From: Pseudomonas sp. SJZ074 | GTDB taxonomy: Bacteria > Pseudomonadota > Gammaproteobacteria > Pseudomonadales > Pseudomonadaceae | Length of the DNA: 64,000 nt | Reading direction: 5' to 3' | NCBI RefSeq assembly: GCF_007828215.1 | Contig: NZ_VIUE01000020.1 | Coordinates: forward strand, 1 to 64,000 | Part shown: piece after piece, positions 8,123 through 15,973 of the stretch | How the letters are laid out: every line of letters starts with the position of its first letter | Position numbering within the stretch: position 1 is the first letter of the stretch | Notes under the pieces: generated by a model | What the model was told of the DNA's origin: nothing | Database searches by the model: none | What the model saw: the letters and a program-made list of their open reading frames with translations, nothing else | Position numbers and translations under genes: made by a program

Positions 8123-9499
8123 ATGGCAATCAGTGTGTTCGATCTGTTCAAAATCGGTATTGGCCCGTCCAGTTCTCACACGGTCGGCCCGATGCGCGCC
8201 GCGGCGCTGTTTGTCGAGGCGCTGCGGGCAAAGGCGTTGTTGAACGACGTGCGGCGGGTCGAGGTTCAGCTCTATGGTTCGCTGTCGGCCACCGGCATCG
8301 GCCACGGCAGCGATACCGCGGTCATCATGGGGCTGATGGGCGAGTGGCCGGATGCGATCGATCCGTCGCAGATTGCGCCGCGCATCGCGCGGTTGCGCGA
8401 AACCGAGACCCTGCAATTGGACGGTCGCTTGCCAGTACCTTTCGTATGGGCGCGGGACATGCGCCTGATCGACGAAAACCTGCCGTTCCATCCCAATGCC
8501 ATGACGCTGGTGGCCGAAGGCGCCAGCGGTGAGTTGTTCCGCGACACCTATTATTCAGTTGGCGGTGGCTTTGTCGTCGATGAGGCCCAGGCCTCCAGCG
8601 GCGTAGCGGACCTGGACACCACTCAGCTGCCTTATGATTTCTCCAGCGCCGAAGAACTGCTCATGTTGTGTCGCACCCACAACCTGCGCGTGGCCGAACT
8701 GATGATGGCTAACGAAAAGGCCTGGCGCTCGGAAGAAGAAATCCGCAGTGGGCTGATGAAGCTCTGGCGGGCCATGCAGGATTGTGTCGAGCAGGGTCTC
8801 AAGCACGAAGGTATCCTGCCCGGCGGGTTGAACGTGCGCCGGCGTGCGGCCAAGTTGCACCGCAGTCTGCAAGAATTGAACAAGCCGAATGTTATCGGCT
8901 CGACCCTGAGCGCGATGGAGTGGGTCAACCTCTTCGCCTTGGCGGTCAACGAGGAAAACGCCGCCGGTGGACGCATGGTGACGGCGCCGACCAATGGCGC
9001 GGCCGGGATCATTCCAGCAGTGCTGCACTATTTCATGAAGTTCAGCGAGGACGTTACCGACGCCAACGTGGTGGATTATTTCCTCGGCGCGGCAGCGGTG
9101 GGCATCCTGTGCAAGAAGAACGCCTCGATTTCCGGTGCCGAAGTCGGTTGCCAGGGCGAAGTGGGCTCGGCCTGCGCCATGGCGGCGGCGGGTCTGGCGG
9201 AGATTCTGGGGGCCACGCCGGAGCAACTGTGCAACGCGGCGGAAATCGGCCTGGAGCATAACCTCGGCCTGACTTGCGACCCGGTGGGCGGTCTGGTTCA
9301 GGTGCCTTGCATCGAGCGCAATGCGATTGCCGCGGTAAAAGCCATCAATGCGGCGCAAATGGCCCTGCGGGGTGACGGCCAGCATTTCATATCCCTCGAC
9401 CGGGTGATCCGCACCATGCGTGATACCGGCGCCGACATGCACGACAAATATAAAGAGACGTCGCGCGGTGGGTTGGCGGTCAGTGCGGTGGAGTGTTGA
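8123..9499 (+). CDS. sdaB: L-serine dehydratase (iron-sulfur type)
   Basis: A 458-residue single-chain [4Fe-4S] L-serine ammonia-lyase that converts serine to pyruvate and ammonia, the exit of the glycine betaine route. The N-terminal beta domain starts SVFDLFKIGIGPSSSHTVGPM. The alpha domain contains the substrate motif MVTAPTNGAAGIIPAVLHY and the cluster-ligand cysteines in ILCKKNASISGAEVGCQGEVGSACAMAAAGL and LTCDPVGGLVQVPCIERNA. The length is normal (about 455-460). Its place next to gbdR and the cbc genes matches PAO1 (recalled). Confidence 0.95.
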   Translation: MAISVFDLFKIGIGPSSSHTVGPMRAAALFVEALRAKALLNDVRRVEVQLYGSLSATGIGHGSDTAVIMGLMGEWPDAIDPSQIAPRIARLRETETLQLDGRLPVPFVWARDMRLIDENLPFHPNAMTLVAEGASGELFRDTYYSVGGGFVVDEAQASSGVADLDTTQLPYDFSSAEELLMLCRTHNLRVAELMMANEKAWRSEEEIRSGLMKLWRAMQDCVEQGLKHEGILPGGLNVRRRAAKLHRSLQELNKPNVIGSTLSAMEWVNLFALAVNEENAAGGRMVTAPTNGAAGIIPAVLHYFMKFSEDVTDANVVDYFLGAAAVGILCKKNASISGAEVGCQGEVGSACAMAAAGLAEILGATPEQLCNAAEIGLEHNLGLTCDPVGGLVQVPCIERNAIAAVKAINAAQMALRGDGQHFISLDRVIRTMRDTGADMHDKYKETSRGGLAVSAVEC

Positions 9500-9986
9500 T
9501 CGGATCGCAACGGTCCCTCCTTGTGGCGAGGGGATAAATCCCCTCGCCACAAGCGCCTCTGAAACTGCTCAATAAACGAACATTGCCTCCTGAATCCGCC
9601 ACCTTTTAGCGCGTCGCAATCAGATAAGACCCTGTTCTCGGATCAGCCGGCGCGCAGCTTTCGACCGTTCGTCTCCCGTGCTTGCGGTGACACTGTGCCG
9701 AAAACGGCGCAGCCCAGTTACCACAAGTGCTACCGAACTGCTCACTGCTCGCTGGACCAAGCGCCGGAAGCCTTTGAAGACCCCGATAATCCACACGCGG
9801 TATGCGCCTTATATAGACGGCTCGGCATGTCGTTTTCAGGATTTATTGAATGCGTATTCAAATTTAGGCACGGCAATTGCTCTATCCATAACAAAGCCCG
9901 TCTCCTGCGTAGAGACCGAGGGCAATCACCAATAAAAAGAGCCTCCGCCTGAGGCCATCACCCGCTTTGTGTGAGGAGATACCGCG
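9500..9986. other. Gene-free region upstream of gbdR with a REP hairpin
   Basis: A 487-bp region. Near 9518-9553, CTTGTGGCGAGGGGATAAATCCCCTCGCCACAAG forms a perfect hairpin 20-50 bases after the sdaB stop; it belongs to a second REP family in this window and may end the sdaB transcript. The rest (9560-9986) has lower GC near 9790-9930 and should hold the gbdR promoter. No reading frame here looks like a protein. Confidence 0.6.
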
Positions 9987-11090
9987 ATGACGTCGACCCA
10001 CTCCGGGGCCCAACCCCAGAACCGTGCGCCTCAGTCCATCGGCTTTTTGCTGCTGGACAATTTCACGCTGATTTCCCTGGCGTCCGCAGTGGAGCCCCTG
10101 CGCATGGCCAACCAGCTATCCGGTCGCGAGCTGTATCGCTGGACCACCCTCACCGTGGATGGCGGGCAGGTCTGGGCCAGTGACGGTCTGCAGATCACTC
10201 CGGACGCGTCCATGCACAAGGCACCGGCTCTGGATACCGTTATCGTCTGTGGCGGCATCGGCATCCAGCGCACCGTTACCCGCGAACACGTGTCCTGGCT
10301 GCAGGGCCAGGCCCGCCAGTCCCGCCGCCTTGGCGCGGTCTGCACTGGCAGTTGGGCATTGGCCTGCGCCGGTCTGCTCGATGGGTTCGATTGCAGCGTG
10401 CACTGGGAATGCCTGGCGGCGATGCAGGAAGCTTTCCCGCGGGTGTCGATGAGCACCCGCCTGTTCACCCTCGACCGCAACCGTTTCACCAGCTCCGGCG
10501 GTACCGCGCCGCTGGACATGATGCTGCATCTGATCAGTCGCGACCATGGTCGCGAATTGTCGGCGGCCATCTCGGAAATGTTTGTCTATGAGCGCATCCG
10601 CAACGAGCAGGATCACCAGCGTGTGCCGCTCAAGCACATGCTCGGCACCAACCAGCCGAAGTTGCAGGAAATCGTCGCGCTGATGGAGGCCAACCTCGAA
10701 GAGCCGATCGACCTGGACGAACTGGCGGTGTACGTCGCCGTGTCCCGGCGTCAGTTGGAGCGGCTGTTCCAGAAATACCTGCACTGCTCGCCGTCGCGCT
10801 ATTACCTCAAGCTGCGACTGATCCGTGCACGGCAACTGCTCAAGCAGACGCCGATGTCGATCATCGAAGTGGCATCGGTGTGCGGCTTCGTCTCCACGCC
10901 GCACTTCTCCAAGTGCTACCGCGAATACTTCGGCATTCCACCGCGCGACGAGCGCGTCGGTTCCAACACCACGCAACAGGTGGCGATGATGCCATTGCCG
11001 CAGGCCCTGGTGCTGTCGCCGTTGTCCGGTCCGTTGTCGGCATTGAGCCAGGCGCGCAACGAGTCGACGTTTGCCAGTGTGAGGCTCTAG
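9987..11090 (+). CDS. gbdR: Glycine betaine/dimethylglycine-responsive activator GbdR
   Basis: A 367-residue AraC-family regulator of the GATase1-like (GlxA) subgroup. Residues about 15-185 form the DJ-1/PfpI-like sensing domain (SIGFLLLDNFTLISLASAVEPLRMANQLSGRELYRW, then GAVCTGSWALACAGLLDG with the nucleophile-elbow cysteine). Residues about 230-320 carry two helix-turn-helix motifs (LDELAVYVAVSRRQLERLFQKYL, and MSIIEVASVCGFVSTPHFSKCYREYFGIPP). In P. aeruginosa GbdR activates the gbc, dgc, sox, cbc and sdaB genes in response to glycine betaine and dimethylglycine. It is clearly paralogous to cdhR in this window. A short run-out after the HTH (about 45 residues) is low complexity. Confidence 0.93.
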   Translation: MTSTHSGAQPQNRAPQSIGFLLLDNFTLISLASAVEPLRMANQLSGRELYRWTTLTVDGGQVWASDGLQITPDASMHKAPALDTVIVCGGIGIQRTVTREHVSWLQGQARQSRRLGAVCTGSWALACAGLLDGFDCSVHWECLAAMQEAFPRVSMSTRLFTLDRNRFTSSGGTAPLDMMLHLISRDHGRELSAAISEMFVYERIRNEQDHQRVPLKHMLGTNQPKLQEIVALMEANLEEPIDLDELAVYVAVSRRQLERLFQKYLHCSPSRYYLKLRLIRARQLLKQTPMSIIEVASVCGFVSTPHFSKCYREYFGIPPRDERVGSNTTQQVAMMPLPQALVLSPLSGPLSALSQARNESTFASVRL

Positions 11091-11098
11091 ACCGAGGC

Positions 11099-11203
11099 GC
11101 CTTCATCGCGAGCAGGCTCGCTCCCACAGGGGATGCTGCGGGTGTCACAGATAGTGTGCACGCCGCAGACCACTGTGGGAGCGAGCCTGCTCGCGATTGG
11201 TTT
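11099..11203. repeat. REPIN downstream of gbdR
   Basis: An inverted pair, TCGCGAGCAGGCTCGCTCCCACAGG and CTGTGGGAGCGAGCCTGCTCGCGA, with about 55 bases between, sits between the convergent ends of gbdR and the small gene at 11205. Confidence 0.8.
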
Positions 11204-11204
11204 T

Positions 11205-11468
11205 TCAGGCGCTGTGGTTCTGTTGGTATTGCGCCAGTGCCGGCAACAGCTGCTTGTCGATCGCCTGGCGCACAGCCGGCAAGATGGTAGCGCTGCTGGT
11301 GTACATTTCCTTGACCATCCGGCGCAGTTCATTGGCACGAGCCTTGTCCAGGCCGCGCACCGCACACTCGCAGGCCTGCTCGGCGGTAGAGCCGCTGGGT
11401 ATCTGAAGACCGAGAGCCTTGAACTGGCCCAGCAGGTCTTCCTGGTCGATCAAATCGGCGTGCATCAT
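11205..11468 (-). CDS. Small conserved-looking protein of unknown function
   Basis: An 87-residue acidic, helical protein starting MMHADLIDQEDLLGQFKALG, with no signal peptide or membrane segment. The start is chosen because AAGGA lies about 9 bases before the first ATG; a second ATG follows directly. It contains two cysteines (AEQACECAVRGL). It sits convergent with gbdR, a position occupied by a hypothetical gene (PA5381) in PAO1 (recalled). I do not recognise a function. Confidence 0.65.
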   Translation of the reverse strand: MMHADLIDQEDLLGQFKALGLQIPSGSTAEQACECAVRGLDKARANELRRMVKEMYTSSATILPAVRQAIDKQLLPALAQYQQNHSA

Positions 11469-11554
11469 GACGCTTTTCCTTGTTCCGGGATTGGGGTCTG
11501 ATCCGATTCTGGTAGCCACCCGAAGCGGCGGCAAGGGCAAATCGTCGCGATGAC

Positions 11555-11695
11555 CTATATGGCTATGAGTGTGTCGTTTTCGGCTAACTGACGCTGATCG
11601 GGACTGGGCACACTGGCCTCAAGCTGAATCACGATGGTTTGGTCACCCTCGCGCGACAGCTCCTCCAGTAACGCCTCCTGCCCCGATCCTGTCAC
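11555..11695 (-). pseudogene. 46-residue reading frame, possible remnant at the insert boundary
   Basis: From a GTG at 11695 the minus strand reads MTGSGQEALLEELSREGDQT... and stops at 11555 after 46 codons. It has coding-like composition but no clear ribosome-binding site, and it begins inside a hairpin followed by a T-run. It could be a short genuine gene, or the C-terminal stump of a gene cut when the ATPase/nuclease module arrived. Confidence 0.3.
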
Positions 11696-11716
11696 GGCTT
11701 GATCGGGGATTTTTTT
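11681..11716 (+). terminator. Rho-independent terminator ahead of the defence-like module
   Basis: CCCCGATC (11681-11688) pairs with GATCGGGG (11701-11708) and is followed by ATTTTTTT. On the plus strand this is a good intrinsic terminator, insulating the genes that start at 11929. No plus-strand gene immediately upstream explains it. Confidence 0.65.
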
Positions 11717-11928
11717 GTCTTCTGCAACTGTAAAATCAGTTTACGACTGCTCGTATGCAAAGGATGGCTACGAGTTGCTGTTTGGCATTAGCATTACGAC
11801 CAATTCAGATTGGACTGTCTATGCTTGCTCTTCACTTGTTCCGCGCTCGATAGGGCGACGGTTACAGGCTGAAACTCGTCTATCCGGGCCGAACCTCCAG
11901 TCAGATGGACAAAACGGAAGGTAACGTA

Positions 11929-13221
11929 ATGCTGAAACTCTTGACCCTTAAAGGTGTTGGCCCGGCAGAGGTCTTCGGGCCTGTCGAGTTTGCTCCTCGT
12001 CTGAATTTCATCACTGGCGATAACGGATTGGGGAAAAGTTTTCTGCTGGATGCTGCGTGGTGGGTTCTCACACGAACTTGGGCGAGAGGTATCGAAGCCG
12101 TCCCCCGGGAGAGCGCTACCAGTGCCAGTATCGGATTTGCTTTCAGCAAAGTGACAGCGGGAGACAAGGAAGGCGTAATTCCATTCGATGGCGGTATTTG
12201 GCGAAAGCCGAAGGCACGCCCTTCTATTCCGGGTGTGGTGATCTATGCCGGAGTGGACGGAAGCTTTTCTGCGTGGGACCCAGCACGAAATTACTGGAGT
12301 GACCAGCAAGCGGATGCAGAAGAAAAAATCCGTGCGTTCAATTTTTCACCCGATCAGGTCTGGAAAGGAGCGGTATCCGACAAAGGTACGAATATCTGTA
12401 ATGGCCTTATTCACGATTGGGTTCGCTGGCAACGAACCAGCGGTGATTCTGCATTCAAGGAATTGACGCTGGCGCTGGATGCTTTATCACCTTCAGGCAT
12501 CGAGAAGTTATCACCGGGTGAGCCTTGTCACATCGGTGCGCTCGATGAAACTGAATATCCAACGTTGAGGATGTCGTATGGCCTTGATGTTCCGTTGGTG
12601 CATGCATCGGCGGGGATGCGTCGTATTGCGGCCCTGGCCTACATGTTGGTCTGGACTTGGAATGGCCATAAGCGCGCGTGCAGACAACGGAAAATCAAAC
12701 CGGCGAAGGAAATTATTTTTCTCGTCGATGAGGTGGAGTGTCATCTTCATCCTCAATGGCAGCGTCGAATCGTTCCCGCATTGCTCAAGGTCGTTCAAGC
12801 CATGACGGGGGAGGAGGTGGCTGTTCAATTGTTGATTGCCACTCACTCTCCTCTGGTCCTTGCGTCTGTTGAGCCTGACTTCGATCAGTCGATCGATGCG
12901 GTGTTCAACATCAATCTTGAGGCGGGTGAAGCCCATATCTCCAGAGAGATTTGGGCCAAGCAAGGGGATGTTGTCAATTGGTTGGTCTCGGAGTCTTTTG
13001 GCTTGAGGCAGGCTCGGTCCGTGGACGCTGAGCTGGCGATAGAGGCAGCCGAGGCTTGGATGCGAGATGATCGAAAGGATCTGCCTGCGCACCTTGATAG
13101 CGAAAAGGAAATTCACGAGGCGCTAATTAAGGCCCTGCCCGAAACCGACCATTTTTGGCCTCGCTGGATTGTCTCTGTGGAGAAGAGCGTTGAAGACAGA
13201 CGGCGTAGGCGGCAGAAATGA
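11929..13221 (+). CDS. AAA ATPase of Septu PtuA type (putative anti-phage)
   Basis: A 430-residue SMC/RecF-like ATPase. Walker A is FITGDNGLGKSFLLD near residues 30-42. A signature-like ASAGMRRIAALAYML lies in the middle. Walker B is EIIFLVDEVECHLHPQWQRRI, and the H-loop is LLIATHSPLVLASVEP. The start at 11929 is preferred over an in-frame ATG at 11905 because GGAAGG lies 7 bases before it. It overlaps the next gene by 4 bases (ATGA), as in two-gene Septu systems where PtuA pairs with the HNH nuclease PtuB. Codon use is visibly less GC-rich than that of the flanking metabolic genes, which suggests transfer. It could instead be an OLD-like ATPase of another defence system; the HNH partner favours Septu. 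Confidence 0.7.
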   Translation: MLKLLTLKGVGPAEVFGPVEFAPRLNFITGDNGLGKSFLLDAAWWVLTRTWARGIEAVPRESATSASIGFAFSKVTAGDKEGVIPFDGGIWRKPKARPSIPGVVIYAGVDGSFSAWDPARNYWSDQQADAEEKIRAFNFSPDQVWKGAVSDKGTNICNGLIHDWVRWQRTSGDSAFKELTLALDALSPSGIEKLSPGEPCHIGALDETEYPTLRMSYGLDVPLVHASAGMRRIAALAYMLVWTWNGHKRACRQRKIKPAKEIIFLVDEVECHLHPQWQRRIVPALLKVVQAMTGEEVAVQLLIATHSPLVLASVEPDFDQSIDAVFNINLEAGEAHISREIWAKQGDVVNWLVSESFGLRQARSVDAELAIEAAEAWMRDDRKDLPAHLDSEKEIHEALIKALPETDHFWPRWIVSVEKSVEDRRRRRQK

Positions 13222-14150
13222 TTCCTGTACCTAATCCTATCGATGAGCCAAAAGAATTCGACAAGGACTGTCGCAAGAAAGGAGCCGCTTGGCTCCTGGC
13301 CAATCCCGATAAAAGCCGTCCTACAGACTTTTGGTCCGCATTCAAACCGGCCCTTGCACAAGGATTCAGTGACCGTTGTGCATTAGGTGCCATGTGGATA
13401 TCGGACGGCACCGTTGACCATTTTGTTAGCTGTCATGAAGACATGGCTCTTGCCTACGAATGGTCCAACTATCGATATATGGCAGGCTGGCTGAACAGTT
13501 CCAAAAGCAAGAAGAAAGCGGCTGACTTACTTGATCCGTTCCTTGTTGGTGCTGGTTGGTTTGAAATATTACTGCCTTCACTTCAGTTGGCGCTCACAGA
13601 CGAAGTTCCCCAGCGTTTTCGAAAGCGCGCAGAAAATATGCTGACCAAACTGCCTATTCGAGACGACGAGCGCTTGCTGCGCACTCGCCGCGAATGGTTG
13701 CGAATGTATGAAGACGACGAGCTCAGCCTGGAAGGATTGCGTAAGAAAGCACCTCTGATTGCCGCTGCCGTTGAGAAGCGAAACATCAAACAACAGATTG
13801 TTGCTCTGTCGCACGAGCAAGTAAGAAATGCCTATGAAAGCGCGTGTAGTGCGGGTCGGGACGCGGTTCGGGAGCAAACAAGACTGAACGGTCGTCGTGG
13901 CGAGGATGGTCACAGGCGCCAAATGATAATTTGGACAGCAGAAGGGAGAGCGGATGCCGTCGTTACACTGATAGCCCTTCAGCTTGCCACTCCGAGGGGT
14001 GGGGATTTCCATGAGTTGTCCATGGGGGTGGTCGATGCCTCTGGCGATATTGCTTTTCAGGGGGCAAGGCAAGCCGCCGCCAGCTTGACGGATTCGTTGG
14101 GAGTGCAATTCCATGCCGGCGATGATCACGTGCTGCGGCGTGATGATTGA
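13218..14150 (+). CDS. HNH nuclease of PtuB type with C-terminal extension
   Basis: A 310-residue protein. Residues 55-100 read DRCALGAMW...TVDHF...YEWSNYRYMAGWLNSSKSKK, an HNH-like fold with Asp67-His68, Asn84 and Asn93. Only one cysteine stands where HNH proteins often carry a zinc CxxC pair. Residues 115-190 (FEILLPSLQLALTD to APLIAAAVEKRN) are helical and typical of PtuB-like nucleases. Residues 195-310 look like a separate segment (MIIWTAEGRADAVVTLIALQLA, MGVVDASGDIAFQG) that I cannot assign. It is translationally coupled to the ATPase by a 4-base overlap. Together they likely degrade nucleic acid on phage infection (inference from the Septu family). Confidence 0.65.
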   Translation: MIPVPNPIDEPKEFDKDCRKKGAAWLLANPDKSRPTDFWSAFKPALAQGFSDRCALGAMWISDGTVDHFVSCHEDMALAYEWSNYRYMAGWLNSSKSKKKAADLLDPFLVGAGWFEILLPSLQLALTDEVPQRFRKRAENMLTKLPIRDDERLLRTRREWLRMYEDDELSLEGLRKKAPLIAAAVEKRNIKQQIVALSHEQVRNAYESACSAGRDAVREQTRLNGRRGEDGHRRQMIIWTAEGRADAVVTLIALQLATPRGGDFHELSMGVVDASGDIAFQGARQAAASLTDSLGVQFHAGDDHVLRRDD

Positions 14151-14186
14151 ATCCAACCAAAGCCCGCGACGGCACGCTTGCCGTGT

Positions 14187-15350
14187 CTAGCGCTGCAACA
14201 CCAGGATCCGCGACAGCAACTCATCCCGATCCACATAGCAGCCCTGGAAATGCCGCGCGCCGGTGGCCGGGTCGAAGGCGTTGCGGGCATGGAGGGTGCG
14301 GCGGTTGTCGAAGCACCACAACTGGCCGGGCTCCAGCCGCTGCATCAGGCGAAATGACGGTTCGCGGGTCAAGGCGATGAAGCGCCGGTAGGCGCGGTAG
14401 AGCCTGGGCATCTGCTCGACCGAGGTGTCGAACGGCCCGCGCAGGAAGTTGGCCATGCGGATTTCCGCAACCTGCCCCAGCGCATCCAGCGCGATGATCG
14501 GCGCCAGGCAGCGATAGTCGCTGTGGCGATCCTTGTTGCGAAACTCCACCGGGATCTCGCATAACGCTGCAAAAGCCTCGGGGTCTTCCTGGCGCAGGGC
14601 TTGGGCGATGGCGAAACCGTCGACGAAAATGCTCTCGCCGCCGTCCGCGTCATTGACCAGGCAATGCAGGAACTGCAACCCCGGCTGCAACTCCCGGGTC
14701 GGCAAGTCGCTGTGCAGGGGCAGGTTGAAGGCGGTATAGGCGTTACTGTCGGCATCGGCCTTGGATTGCACATTGAACAGCACGCCGAAGTTGCTCTCGC
14801 GGATAAACGAGATGCGCTGGGCAATCTGTTTCAGCGAGCCGGGTTCGGTGGGTACACCGCGGACCTGGGTCAGGCCGACGTCCCGTACCGCCAGCAGCCA
14901 TTGCAGCAGCGCGTCGGCATCTTCCATCAGCGCCGGGTAATCGAATACCGGCAATTGCAGATCGTGTTTCCACAATTGGCGCTCGGCCTTGCCTGCCAGA
15001 CGCTCGGCCCTGGATTCATCATCGTAGGCGTGGGCACGGAGCCAGCCCGGATCGAAACGGCTGCAATGGCCGTCCTGCCAATCCACACACAGGCAGCCTT
15101 CGGCATCGAGGCGGATCGCACCAGGCGCCAGGTCTTCAGGCACATCGACGATTTCCAGCACCTGTTCCCGGGTAACGGTATAGACGCACTGCGGGCAGGG
15201 GCAGTTATCCCGCAGCCATTGATGATGAAACGGGCTGAGCCGGCCGTCGGCCCAGGTGACCTGTATCCGGTCGGCGAAGGGACTTGCCGCGGTCAGCGCG
15301 CAAACCAGGGGATAGCGGCGGAAGTCGGCAAAGGCAGCGGCGGTGTTCAT
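14187..15350 (-). CDS. Gamma-butyrobetaine hydroxylase (2-oxoglutarate dioxygenase)
   Basis: A 387-residue Fe(II)/2-oxoglutarate oxygenase that would hydroxylate gamma-butyrobetaine to L-carnitine. The N-terminal domain (about residues 25-110) is the zinc-binding DUF971 type seen in BBOX enzymes (HHQWLRDNCPCPQCVY). The C-terminal TauD domain supplies the iron ligands in LPLHSDLPTRE (H-x-D) and the distal His in CFDNRRTLHARNAF. GGAG lies close upstream of the ATG at 15350. It is last in the carnitine operon, 20 bp after the thioesterase. The location supports feeding into carnitine catabolism; in PAO1 this place is held by an unrelated gene (recalled). Confidence 0.88.
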   Translation of the reverse strand: MNTAAAFADFRRYPLVCALTAASPFADRIQVTWADGRLSPFHHQWLRDNCPCPQCVYTVTREQVLEIVDVPEDLAPGAIRLDAEGCLCVDWQDGHCSRFDPGWLRAHAYDDESRAERLAGKAERQLWKHDLQLPVFDYPALMEDADALLQWLLAVRDVGLTQVRGVPTEPGSLKQIAQRISFIRESNFGVLFNVQSKADADSNAYTAFNLPLHSDLPTRELQPGLQFLHCLVNDADGGESIFVDGFAIAQALRQEDPEAFAALCEIPVEFRNKDRHSDYRCLAPIIALDALGQVAEIRMANFLRGPFDTSVEQMPRLYRAYRRFIALTREPSFRLMQRLEPGQLWCFDNRRTLHARNAFDPATGARHFQGCYVDRDELLSRILVLQR

Positions 15351-15370
15351 GGCGATCTCCTGTTCGAAGC

Positions 15371-15847
15371 TTAACGGGCAGGCGGCAGGGCAATGATCCG
15401 ACCGATGTAGTCCGGCGATGGCAGATCGGATTGTTCAGTGATCAAGGCCTTGAGTTTGCCCAGGGTGGCCTCCGTGAAGGGCGCCGAACGCGGGCCCGAC
15501 AGATCGACGTGCAGCAGCATCTGCTCGTTACCCGCCAACGCCTTGTCCCCGCCGACCAGGTGCAGGCTGTGATAGAGATGCAGGCGTTTGGCGTCGTGAC
15601 CGATGATCTGGGTATGCACCTCGACGTCGGCGTCGACCTTCACCTCGTGCAGGTAATTGAGGTGCAGTTCGAGGGTGAACAGCGAGTGGCCGCTGGCGTC
15701 GCGGTTCTGGCTGTCCATGTCGAGCATGTCCATCAGCGCGTCGGTGGCGTAGCTGAAAATCAGCAGGTAGTACGCGTCGCGCAGGTGACCGTTGTAATCG
15801 ACCCATTCGGGGCGAATATGGGTTTGATAGGTGGTGAGGGTGGGCAT
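15371..15847 (-). CDS. cdhB: Hot-dog thioesterase, probable betainyl-CoA thioesterase
   Basis: A 158-residue acyl-CoA thioesterase of the 4-hydroxybenzoyl-CoA thioesterase type. The start matches the family pattern RPEWVDYNGHLRDAYYLLIFSYATDALMD, in which the VDYNGH segment carries the catalytic Asp region. It lies between cdhA and the hydroxylase. In carnitine degradation the cleavage enzyme CdhC makes betainyl-CoA, which a thioesterase hydrolyses to glycine betaine; the operon position supports that role here. Confidence 0.82.
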   Translation of the reverse strand: MPTLTTYQTHIRPEWVDYNGHLRDAYYLLIFSYATDALMDMLDMDSQNRDASGHSLFTLELHLNYLHEVKVDADVEVHTQIIGHDAKRLHLYHSLHLVGGDKALAGNEQMLLHVDLSGPRSAPFTEATLGKLKALITEQSDLPSPDYIGRIIALPPAR

Positions 15848-15878
15848 GATGACAATCCAACTGAAGATTGGGTTTCAT

Positions 15879-15969
15879 GTGGGAGCGGGCTTGCTCGCGA
15901 AAGCGGTGTATCGGCCAGAACATCTTTAGCGGATGTACTGGCCTCTTCGCGAGCAAGCCCGCTCCCACA
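15879..15969. repeat. REPIN between cdhA and the thioesterase gene
   Basis: An inverted pair of the GTGGGAGCGGGCTTGCTCGCGA REP, with about 50 bases between arms, fills most of the 126-bp gap inside the operon. Confidence 0.85.
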
Positions 15970-15973
15970 AAGG

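Noticed and set aside
9678..9952. Two overlapping plus-strand frames upstream of gbdR
   Set aside because: Neither has a start signal or protein-like composition; the region is more likely promoter and leader DNA.
11715..11924. A 69-codon plus-strand frame just before the ATPase gene
   Set aside because: It has no ribosome-binding site, begins within the terminator T-run and overlaps the likely ATPase start; this interval is better read as promoter.
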